This document shows, in pieces, positions 57,619 through 64,000 of a stretch of 64,000 bases of DNA. The notes below the pieces were generated by a model. It was not told the DNA's origin and did no database searches. It was given only the letters and a program-made list of their open reading frames with translations. Each line of letters starts with the position of its first letter. Position 1 is the first letter of the stretch. Source of the stretch: Photorhabdus luminescens subsp. luminescens (lineage in GTDB: Bacteria; Pseudomonadota; Gammaproteobacteria; Enterobacterales; Enterobacteriaceae); assembly GCF_001083805.1 (NCBI RefSeq), contig NZ_JXSK01000001.1, forward strand, positions 1,116,001-1,180,000, written 5' to 3'. The position numbers were made by a program, and so were the translations under genes.

Positions 57619-57855
57619 TTAAGGCTGGAACCAATCATCAGCGCTTTCCCATGTCTCCTGTAGAATCTCTTCAACGGCTCTCCTGTCATCAGGAGTGCCG
57701 CCACGAACAGATAGCCCATCATGACTTGCCAACTTCACATTGGTTTTAATATCAGGCCATCGACGTTTAAGACGGTTATCCAGTTCCTCAGCAAGCGCAG
57801 GGACAGCACCTTTCGGCAGTTTTTTAGATTTATCGACGGTGACTTCTACATGCAT
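57619..57855 (-). CDS. dinI: DinI family SOS protein
   Basis: 78 residues from the ATG at 57855 (MHVEVTVDKSKKLP); the frame extends 7 codons further. C-terminal ILQETWESADDWF is identical to E. coli DinI, which stabilises RecA filaments and modulates LexA/UmuD cleavage. A LexA box directly upstream (57877-57896) confirms the SOS link. Confidence 0.95.
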   Translation of the reverse strand: MHVEVTVDKSKKLPKGAVPALAEELDNRLKRRWPDIKTNVKLASHDGLSVRGGTPDDRRAVEEILQETWESADDWFQP

Positions 57856-57876
57856 AATTTTTCCCTCCACAAACAA

Positions 57877-57896
57877 TACTGTTCATATAAACAGTA
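57877..57896. promoter_or_regulatory. LexA (SOS) box of dinI
   Basis: TACTGTTCATATAAACAGTA: CTG-N10-CAG with perfect TACTGT/ACAGTA arms, starting 22 bases upstream of the dinI ATG. Confidence 0.93.
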
Positions 57897-58138
57897 ATAT
57901 TATCTACATGAATTGTAAATAGCTCTGTAAAACTATTTTAATTTTTATTTATCAGTAAATTATGAGCTACTATTCTTTCACCAATGGCAAAGCGGGATAG
58001 TAAATAAGCATCCCACTATCGACCAAAATTGAGATCATAAACATTTCATACTTGAAAACTTCGATATCCCGTTAAAAAATGTCACAATAGAGAAATTGTT
58101 TTGTCCATCTTATTGGAACTATAAAAACCTGAGAATCC

Positions 58139-59080
58139 ATGATACAAGCACCTTCTTTTCAACGTTCACTACTTCATCCCCGTTACTGGCCTACCTGGTT
58201 TGGCATCAGTCTGCTTTACTTACTGGTTCTGCTCCCCTATCCCATTATTTACTGGATAGGAACTCGTCTGGGCAGATTTTCTATGCGCTTTCTGAAAAAA
58301 CGAGCCAAAGTTGCCGAAAGAAATCTTGAACTATGTTTTCCTGATATGTCACAGGAGAAACGCGATGCGCTATTAATAAAAAACTTCGAATCTGTCGGAA
58401 TGGGAATATTTGAAACGGGTATGGCCTGGTTTTGGCCTGACTGGCGGATAGAACGCTGGTTTAAAGTTACTGGGCGAGAAAACATTCAGAAAATTCAAAC
58501 TACTGGGCAAGGAATAATTGTTATTGGTATCCACTTCCTGACGTTAGAACTCGGAGCCCGTATTCTCGGTTTGCTCAATCCCGGCATTGGCGTCTACCGA
58601 CCTAACGATAATCCGGTTATGGATTGGCTACAAACATGGGGGCGACTGCGCTCCAACAAATACATGCTGGACAGAAAAGATGTCAAGGGCATGATCCGCT
58701 GTCTGAAAAATGGTGAAATTGTCTGGTACGCCCCCGATCATGATTACGGCCCACGAAAAAGCGTATTTGCACCACTATTTGCTGTAGAACATGCTGCAAC
58801 CACCACCGGCACTTCAATACTTGTGCGCCTCGCTGATCCGGCAATGATCCCATTTACTCCCCGTCGTCTGCCTGATGGAAAAGGTTATGAACTGACTATT
58901 CAACCGGCAGTAGCAGGATTTCCAAAGGACGATGAAGTGAAAGCGGCTACTTTCATGAACAAAGTTGTAGAGCAGGAAATTTTACAAGCGCCGGATCAAT
59001 ATATGTGGTTACATCGTCGCTTTAAAACCCGGCCTAAGGGTATGCCTTCTCTGTACGGACAAGCTGATAAAGTCCATTAA
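58139..59080 (+). CDS. lpxL: Lipid A lauroyl acyltransferase LpxL (HtrB)
   Basis: 313 residues. N-terminal membrane anchor (about 20-40), catalytic HX4E motif in [12 protein letters not shown] near residue 133-144, then [20 protein letters not shown] and [11 protein letters not shown], all as in E. coli LpxL. Adds the secondary acyl chain to Kdo2-lipid IVA at the inner membrane. C-terminal [11 protein letters not shown] is conserved. Divergent from dinI, in an E. coli-like neighbourhood. LpxP is the nearest alternative but the sequence agrees best with LpxL. Confidence 0.93.
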   Translation: MIQAPSFQRSLLHPRYWPTWFGISLLYLLVLLPYPIIYWIGTRLGRFSMRFLKKRAKVAERNLELCFPDMSQEKRDALLIKNFESVGMGIFETGMAWFWPDWRIERWFKVTGRENIQKIQTTGQGIIVIGIHFLTLELGARILGLLNPGIGVYRPNDNPVMDWLQTWGRLRSNKYMLDRKDVKGMIRCLKNGEIVWYAPDHDYGPRKSVFAPLFAVEHAATTTGTSILVRLADPAMIPFTPRRLPDGKGYELTIQPAVAGFPKDDEVKAATFMNKVVEQEILQAPDQYMWLHRRFKTRPKGMPSLYGQADKVH

Positions 59081-59088
59081 GTTTATTA

Positions 59089-59119
59089 ATGGCTGTTTCT
59101 TCACCCAGGAAACAGCCAT
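59089..59119 (+). terminator. Hairpin after lpxL
   Basis: Perfect 11-bp arms ATGGCTGTTTC / GAAACAGCCAT with a 9-base loop, 9 bases after the stop. T-run is weak (AATCACTTTCG). Confidence 0.65.
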
Positions 59120-59678
59120 AATCACTTTCGTATCTTTTAATAATTGACTATCTCATTTCAATGCTGATGTTATATTTCTTAATCTAATTAATTTCCAATT
59201 TTTATATAAAAAACAAGGAATCATCTAAAATCCGCTAATAAATACTAAGTTGATAATCAAATTACTTTACTTTTCTTATCCTTAATTATCACTGTTAATA
59301 TCTATCCTTTGAAAAGATGTTTTATATATTATAGTTATGACTTAATTTATTATTCTAAAATATTTTTTCATAAAAAGACATCGAATATAAATAGAAGTAA
59401 GTCAATAGATTTTATCCTCATTTTAACCTATCAATTATGAGAAATGAGATTTATGTCGGATTTTGCTTTGAAAAATGGAATATAAAGTAAGAGATATCCT
59501 ACTTGTTAATAAAATTGACCGAAAAATATGTTAAAAATATATTAACAAAACAGGACATTACTTAATAAAAAACATGGCTTTTTTGTTTGCTCTAAACCTA
59601 AATTTAAAAGAGCTTTTTAAAAGCTTTATTTGTCTCACACACTGCACTCCTGGAGTGTAGTCTTATAGGAAAACTTAG
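59120..59678. other. AT-rich upstream region of the POT transporter
   Basis: About 560 bases without a gene. A small palindrome CACTCC-T-GGAGTG at 59645-59657 lies about 20 bases before the ATG and could be a regulatory or leader element. Confidence 0.45.
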
Positions 59679-61217
59679 ATGCAATCCTCCATTAACAATA
59701 CAAAAACCAGAACTTTCTTTGGGCACCCTTATCCATTAAGTTCTTTGTTCTTCACAGAAATGTGGGAACGTTTCTCTTACTACGGCATTCGTCCGCTGCT
59801 GATCTTATTCATGGCTGCAACCATCTATGATGGTGGTATGGGTATTCCTCGTGAACAGGCCGCTGCCATTGTCGGTATCTTTGCAGGTAGTGTTTATCTG
59901 ACCGCACTACCCGGTGGTTGGTTGGCAGATAACTGGTTAGGCCAACGTCAAGCAGTCTGGTATGGCTCAATCATTATTGCACTAGGACACTTGTCTATCG
60001 CTCTTTCCGCCTTCTTCAGTCATCACCTGTTTTTTATCGGCTTACTACTGATCGTATTAGGTACAGGACTGTTTAAAACCTGTATCACCGTAATGGTCGG
60101 AACACTGTATAAAAAAGATGATCCACGCCGTGATGGTGGTTTCTCTCTATTTTATATGGGAATTAACCTGGGCTCCTTTATCGCTCCATTAATTACCGGC
60201 TTACTCATTCAAGACTATGGTTGGCATTGGGGTTTTGGTATTGGTGGGCTAGGAATGGTGGTTGCCCTACTGATATTCCGTTTTTACGCTGTTCCCCTGA
60301 TGCGTCGCTATGATAAAGAAGGTGGCTTAGATTCAAATTGGGATCGCCCTACAGTCAAACGTAAAAATGTCGGCAAATGGGTTTTCACCGCTATTATCGC
60401 TATGATTGCGATTATTGCCCTACTTATCCTCGGTATTATTCCATTTAATCCCGTGGCTGTAGCCAGTACGATGGTCTATATCATCTCATCTTGTGTAACA
60501 CTTTACTTTGTCTATCTGTTCCTGTTTGCTGGTTTGAGCGGTAGTGACCGTTCTCGCCTACTGGTTTGTTTTATTTTACTGGTATCTGCCGCCTTCTTTT
60601 GGTCTGCATTCGAGCAGAAGCCAACCTCATTTAACCTATTTGCCAATGATTATACTAACCGCTTAGTCATGGGATTTGAAATCCCAACAGTATGGTTCCA
60701 GTCAATCAACGCACTATTCATTGTCCTACTGGCTCCCGTATTTAGTTGGCTCTGGCCCGTATTGGCAAAAAGTAATATCAATCCAAGCAGTATCAGCAAA
60801 TTCATTATTGGTATTCTGTTCGGTGCCGGTGGTTTTGGTCTGATGATCCTGGCAGCACAGAATGTACTCGCAACAGGTGAAACCGTTTCTCCATTCTGGC
60901 TGGTCGCAAGTATTCTATTGCTGACACTCGGTGAACTGTGCCTTAGCCCCATTGGTCTCGCAACGATGACGCTACTGGCCCCATCTCGAATGCGTGGTCA
61001 AGTCATGGGCTTGTGGTTTTGTGCGAGCGCTTTAGGTAATTTAGCTGCCGGCTTGATTGGTGGACATGTACGTGCTGATCAACTGGACAACCTACCTGAT
61101 CTGTTCTCCCGTGTATCTTTAGCTCTGGTTATTTGTGCAGTCGTCTTGATGGTGTTAATTGTCCCCATTCGCCGCCTGCTTAATAATGCTGATAAGTCAG
61201 AAGCGAAAGCTCAATAA
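59679..61217 (+). CDS. POT/PTR2 family proton-dependent peptide transporter
   Basis: 512 residues, 12-14 membrane helices. The family motif ExxERFSYYG is in FTEMWERFSYYGIRP (about residue 27-41), and GGWLADNWLGQRQAV and GTGLFKTCITVMVGTLY match POT signature regions. Imports di- and tripeptides with protons. The sequence is not the closest to E. coli DtpA, belonging rather to a PepT type with EMWERF...LLILFM. AGGA lies 9 bases before the ATG. Single gene with its own terminator. Confidence 0.92.
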   Translation: MQSSINNTKTRTFFGHPYPLSSLFFTEMWERFSYYGIRPLLILFMAATIYDGGMGIPREQAAAIVGIFAGSVYLTALPGGWLADNWLGQRQAVWYGSIIIALGHLSIALSAFFSHHLFFIGLLLIVLGTGLFKTCITVMVGTLYKKDDPRRDGGFSLFYMGINLGSFIAPLITGLLIQDYGWHWGFGIGGLGMVVALLIFRFYAVPLMRRYDKEGGLDSNWDRPTVKRKNVGKWVFTAIIAMIAIIALLILGIIPFNPVAVASTMVYIISSCVTLYFVYLFLFAGLSGSDRSRLLVCFILLVSAAFFWSAFEQKPTSFNLFANDYTNRLVMGFEIPTVWFQSINALFIVLLAPVFSWLWPVLAKSNINPSSISKFIIGILFGAGGFGLMILAAQNVLATGETVSPFWLVASILLLTLGELCLSPIGLATMTLLAPSRMRGQVMGLWFCASALGNLAAGLIGGHVRADQLDNLPDLFSRVSLALVICAVVLMVLIVPIRRLLNNADKSEAKAQ

Positions 61218-61230
61218 TATTTACCGCTAA

Positions 61231-61263
61231 CGTAAAGCTATCTTATTATAAGATGGCTTTACG
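61231..61263 (+). terminator. Terminator after the POT gene
   Basis: CGTAAAGC.ATCTTA / TAAGAT.GCTTTACG long stem with a mismatch, 13 bases after the stop, followed by TATTTC. Confidence 0.7.
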
Positions 61264-61299
61264 TATTTCAACGCATTTGTGCTCTTGAAAACAAACACA

Positions 61300-61626
61300 T
61301 TAGTGCATTGCCGTTGTAGAGGATGGCTTAACTATCTGTTTTACATCCAGTAATTCCGTTTGATATGCATGATTACGCACATCCCATAGTTCAACTGCAT
61401 GTTGAATATTAAGCCAAAATTCCGCAGTGTTCCCCAAAGCCGCTGCCAATTTAATCGCCATAGGAACGGTTAACGAACCTTTATCATGCACAATTCTACT
61501 TAATGTATTGCGGTGAACACCCATTGCTTCCGCAAGCACATTAATTTCGATATCCAAAGGCGCCAGAAACTCACTCACCAATATTTCACCAACTGTTGCC
61601 GGGCGACGTTTTGTATTTCTCATCAT
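61300..61626 (-). CDS. higA: HigA family antitoxin
   Basis: 108 residues. XRE-type helix-turn-helix with PATVGEILVSEFLAPLDI, LAEAMGVHRNTLSRIVH and AEFWLNIQHAVELWD, the HigA signature. Neutralises HigB and represses the operon. 14 bases after the higB stop. Confidence 0.93.
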   Translation of the reverse strand: MMRNTKRRPATVGEILVSEFLAPLDIEINVLAEAMGVHRNTLSRIVHDKGSLTVPMAIKLAAALGNTAEFWLNIQHAVELWDVRNHAYQTELLDVKQIVKPSSTTAMH

Positions 61627-61640
61627 TTATTTCCCTCAGT

Positions 61641-61928
61641 TTAATAGTTATGAGGATCCAGATATGTATCAACCGCAACACCATCAGTCCACTGAAAAAT
61701 AAGCCTATATTGCCTATTTACTCTTATTGAGCACCATCCCCTCAAATAGCCATTCAAGTGCTCAAAATGGTTTCCCGGAGGGATTCTCAAATCAGCCTCT
61801 TTAACCGAAGCATCCAGAATTTGTAGTTTTCGGTATAACGCACTCTGTAAAGATGCAGGTATACATTTGTGCGGTAAATCTTGCTCATAAAATCTTTCTA
61901 GCCATCTATCCCTGAATTCAACAGCCAT
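61641..61928 (-). CDS. higB: HigB family toxin (RelE/ParE fold)
   Basis: 95 residues. RelE-like fold with RKLQILDASVKEADLRIPPG, HFEHLNGYLRGWCSIRVN and QYRLIFQW, ending in YLDPHNY, matching HigB mRNA interferases. Toxin gene first, antitoxin second, as is usual for higBA. Start and stop are intact, so the system may be active. A palindrome is present upstream of the start. Confidence 0.93.
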   Translation of the reverse strand: MAVEFRDRWLERFYEQDLPHKCIPASLQSALYRKLQILDASVKEADLRIPPGNHFEHLNGYLRGWCSIRVNRQYRLIFQWTDGVAVDTYLDPHNY

Positions 61929-61953
61929 AACATCCTCGTTGTTTGTATATTAC

Positions 61954-61970
61954 GCACAATCATGTTGTGC
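61954..61970. promoter_or_regulatory. Probable HigA operator palindrome
   Basis: GCACAA-TCATG-TTGTGC, perfect 6-bp arms around 5 bases, 26 bases upstream of higB; a likely autoregulatory site (inference). Confidence 0.65.
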
Positions 61971-61995
61971 ATCAAGTCATAAAATGCTGAAAACA

Positions 61996-62703
61996 TCATT
62001 TGGCTTTACGCAACCTAGCTGGAGTACAACCATAATGTTGACTAAATGCAAAGGTAAAAGCTGACTGGGAGGCATAACCCGACAGAAAAGCAATGTCAGC
62101 CAAAGTCCTATTACTGTAAGCCAGCAGATTATAGGCAAATTCCATCCGGCACGTTTTCAAATAAGCCATTGGACTCATCCCTGTTGCAATAAAAAGTTTA
62201 CGACGTAAAGTACTGGCAGATACTGCGCAAATATCAGCCATATCCATCACCGTTACTTTCTCATGCAGACGCCCAATAAGCCCCTGATGTAGTTTGACTA
62301 TCAACGTTGAAGACGAACCTACTTGTGGTAGCTGAGCGAGCAACAAACGGGCAGCATCAGCGTGATTAGCGGGCGGCTGCGGGTAATCATGCAACCACTT
62401 AATAAGAGCAAGGGCAGAATCAGGTAATAGTTGCCAGAAAGTATCACTATGTAATGGATTAAACAGTGCCGAAGGCAACTCCAGCACCAATTGCTGATTT
62501 TCACCACCAGCGAAAAAGCTGTGTTTCGCATCCGGTGGGATCATAACAACATTTCCAAAACTAACGGTACTTTGTTGCCCTTCTACGTTTAACTCAAGTT
62601 GTCCGTTATAGCCAAAAACGAACTGCCATAACCCCTGGTGGCTATGGCTAATAGTTTCAGCAGAATACCGGCGTAAGTGTAATGAAGGTAATTGAAAAGC
62701 CAT
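61996..62703 (-). CDS. AraC family transcriptional regulator
   Basis: 235 residues. N-terminal cupin-like sensor (about 1-100, NVVMIPPDAKHSFFAGGE), C-terminal double helix-turn-helix (MADICAVSASTLRRKL, then LADIAFLSGYASQSAFTFAF) ending QHYGCTPARLRKAK. Target and ligand unknown. Lies between higBA and the CsaA-like gene, all on the minus strand. Confidence 0.9.
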   Translation of the reverse strand: MAFQLPSLHLRRYSAETISHSHQGLWQFVFGYNGQLELNVEGQQSTVSFGNVVMIPPDAKHSFFAGGENQQLVLELPSALFNPLHSDTFWQLLPDSALALIKWLHDYPQPPANHADAARLLLAQLPQVGSSSTLIVKLHQGLIGRLHEKVTVMDMADICAVSASTLRRKLFIATGMSPMAYLKTCRMEFAYNLLAYSNRTLADIAFLSGYASQSAFTFAFSQHYGCTPARLRKAK

Positions 62704-62759
62704 ATTTATTATCGCTGATTAAAATACATGCCATTCATTCGACAACAAAATAGCGTGGT

Positions 62760-63095
62760 TTACAATAACTTATGACCATTCGGGACAGGAAGAGTAAATT
62801 CTGCGATCACCACCGCACCATTTTCATCCATACTGCCGGTTAACAACACCTCCGATTTAACACCAGCGATCCGTTTTGGTGGAAAATTACACACGCAAAG
62901 AACCTGACGACCTATTAATTGTTCAGGTGTGTAATGCACAGTTATCTGGGCGCTTGAACTTTTAACGCCCAATTCGCCAAGATCAATTTGTAATTTATAG
63001 GCAGGTTTGCTGGCTTTAGGATTCAATTCTACTGAAATAATTGTGCCAACCCGCATGTCGACTTTTTCAAAGTCAGCCCACTCGATCTGTTCCAT
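62760..63095 (-). CDS. CsaA-like tRNA-binding domain protein
   Basis: 111 residues, a single OB-fold EMAP/tRNA-binding domain. [12 protein letters not shown] at the start, [20 protein letters not shown] and [17 protein letters not shown], ending PVPNGHKLL: the same layout as Bacillus CsaA, a small secretion-related chaperone/tRNA-binding protein, and more distantly E. coli YgjH. The tRNA-binding domain is certain, the cellular role is not. Confidence 0.88.
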   Translation of the reverse strand: MEQIEWADFEKVDMRVGTIISVELNPKASKPAYKLQIDLGELGVKSSSAQITVHYTPEQLIGRQVLCVCNFPPKRIAGVKSEVLLTGSMDENGAVVIAEFTLPVPNGHKLL

Positions 63096-63238
63096 GTATT
63101 TCTCTCCTTAGTATGAAATCATTATATTCACATGCTAATGGAGGAAATTCTTTCGAAAGACTACCAACAATTGTCGACAAACTGCCTATTTTTTCCGACA
63201 AATCATTCAACTCATCACTGAGTCGCTCTGAGCCATGA

Positions 63239-63628
63239 TTATTCCCGATCGAAAAAATTATTTCTGGTCATTCCTCCGTTCTCTTTAATGCGGGCATCAC
63301 GTTCAAGATCCTGACGGATTTTCTCACTAAACCTATCATTAAAGTGGTTAAAATTATTAAATTCTTCGCCTTTCCGCCGAAGCTCAATTTCTCTTACCTG
63401 TCTTTCCAGTTCCCACTTCTTCTCCGCTTTATTATTTGCAATGAGTTCATTCAGATCCCTATTCATATCCAAATGTTTAGGTTCAAGATTTTCTCGCTTC
63501 TTTAAATATTCCGCAGATGGCTTATTATCAGCCGGAATATCACTTTTGTAATCAAAATTTGAGGCAAATACCTGGAAAGAAATTGCAGATAAAATAACAA
63601 AAATGTAACGCGATCCTTTACTCGCCAT
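63239..63628 (-). CDS. Small secreted/periplasmic protein of unknown function
   Basis: 129 residues. A signal peptide (IFVILSAISFQVFAS, cleavage probably after FAS near residue 23), then a highly charged Lys/Glu/Arg/Asn-rich mature part, probably helical or coiled (ELERQVREIELRRKGEEFN), ending NNFFDRE. No known domain is recognised. Ribosome binding site AAAAGGGAT about 7 bases upstream. It could be periplasmic or secreted in the host; unknown. Confidence 0.7.
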   Translation of the reverse strand: MASKGSRYIFVILSAISFQVFASNFDYKSDIPADNKPSAEYLKKRENLEPKHLDMNRDLNELIANNKAEKKWELERQVREIELRRKGEEFNNFNHFNDRFSEKIRQDLERDARIKENGGMTRNNFFDRE

Positions 63629-63781
63629 ATTGATCCCTTTTCAAAACCATAACTCCGAATAATTATTAAATAATTATCACCAATAAGAATCAACAACATT
63701 TATGTCTAACAAACCAGTTATCAATATCAGGTTTACATTCTATTGAAATTATGGTCTTTCTACTGATCTGATAAAGCATTA

Positions 63782-63800
63782 ACCCGCAGTGATTGCGGGT
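63782..63800. terminator. Hairpin between the secreted protein and the RpiR-type gene
   Basis: ACCCGCA / TTGCGGGT, 7-8 bp stem with a 4-base loop; no clear T-run on either strand. Lies about 48 bases after the RpiR-type gene stop on the minus strand. Confidence 0.45.
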
Positions 63801-63847
63801 CAATAGTCATTAGAGGTTTATCGGGAATATAAGCGATTATTTCATAA

Positions 63848-64000
63848 TTAAATCGGGTTTCCTTGCCGGTAAGCCAGCGCAACCGCCAAAGATTGTACTA
63901 AACACAAAGTAGCAGATTGAGAACGGAATGCATCCACCTGTGCTTCTTTAACCACAAAACAAACATCACTGAAACTGGCAAGCGGGCTAATCTGGCTATC
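63848..64000 (-). CDS. 3' end of an RpiR/MurR-type SIS-domain regulator (partial)
   Basis: The last 50 codons of a minus-strand gene that continues beyond the window; stop at 63850-63848. It reads ISPLASFSDVCFVVKEAQVD, then FRSQSATLCLVQSLAVALAY, ending RQGNPI. SPLA..ADV......E...FRS......L...L.VAL is the C-terminal part of SIS-domain RpiR family regulators, which sense phosphosugars. The DNA-binding part lies outside, so the identity of the regulator and its target are unknown. Confidence 0.65.
   Translation of the reverse strand, partial: DSQISPLASFSDVCFVVKEAQVDAFRSQSATLCLVQSLAVALAYRQGNPI

Overview
The window looks like a Photorhabdus chromosome (P. laumondii/luminescens type), an enterobacterial symbiont of nematodes and pathogen of insects. 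Four things point there: enterobacterial housekeeping genes (flhDC-mot-che, pyrC, bssS, trhO, dinI, lpxL, cspC), many 127-bp ERIC elements, a bkdABC-type E1 / E2-ACP / ketosynthase operon as known from Photorhabdus stilbene biosynthesis, and next to it a syrbactin (glidobactin/luminmycin/cepafungin-type) NRPS-PKS cluster. Identification rests on reading the sequence and remembered family knowledge; no database search was possible.

Layout. 1-3.4 kb is an accessory strip: a CPCC protein, two tandem paralogues of one small family, a DUF4160/DUF2442 pair with the first gene truncated, an IS remnant, a cupin gene and an ERIC. 3.9-9.4 kb (minus) is bkdABC, closed by a strong terminator. 9.4-14.1 kb is mixed: a tandem ERIC pair that seems to interrupt a small gene, a coiled-coil outer-membrane porin, a possible bacteriocin-like peptide overlapping a small membrane protein, and an IS30-type transposase remnant. 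14.1-32.4 kb (plus) is the syrbactin operon: lysine hydroxylase glbB, the 12.5-kb glbC, an MFS exporter, the threonine module glbF and a SnoaL-like gene. 32.6-44.9 kb (minus) is the flagellar/chemotaxis block flhDC-motAB-cheAW-two receptors-cheRBYZ, with two readable sigma-28 promoters. A gene-poor AT-rich stretch of about 3.4 kb follows (44.9-48.4 kb), then mgtC, cspC and a ylaC-type gene. 50.9-53.6 kb carries four tRNA-Asn genes, each with its own promoter, with one unidentified gene between copies 1 and 2. 53.8-64 kb is mostly conserved core: pyrC, bssS, a LuxR/RcsA-like regulator, trhO, dinI with an SOS box, lpxL, a POT peptide transporter, a higBA toxin-antitoxin pair, an AraC regulator, a CsaA-like gene, a secreted small protein and the 3' end of an RpiR-type regulator.

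How the genes may work together. GlbB would supply 4-hydroxylysine; GlbF would acylate and load threonine (its hand-read code is the textbook Thr code); GlbC would add the hydroxylysine and an alanine-derived unit, extend with malonate, reduce and dehydrate, and macrocyclise through its thioesterase. The expected product is an acyl-Thr lactam proteasome inhibitor, exported by the MFS protein. The neighbouring bkdABC operon makes branched acyl units and could feed an iso-branched fatty-acyl tail; that link is inference. The glb/bkd block sits where flhB would follow cheZ in E. coli, so secondary-metabolite genes have entered the flagellar gene order.
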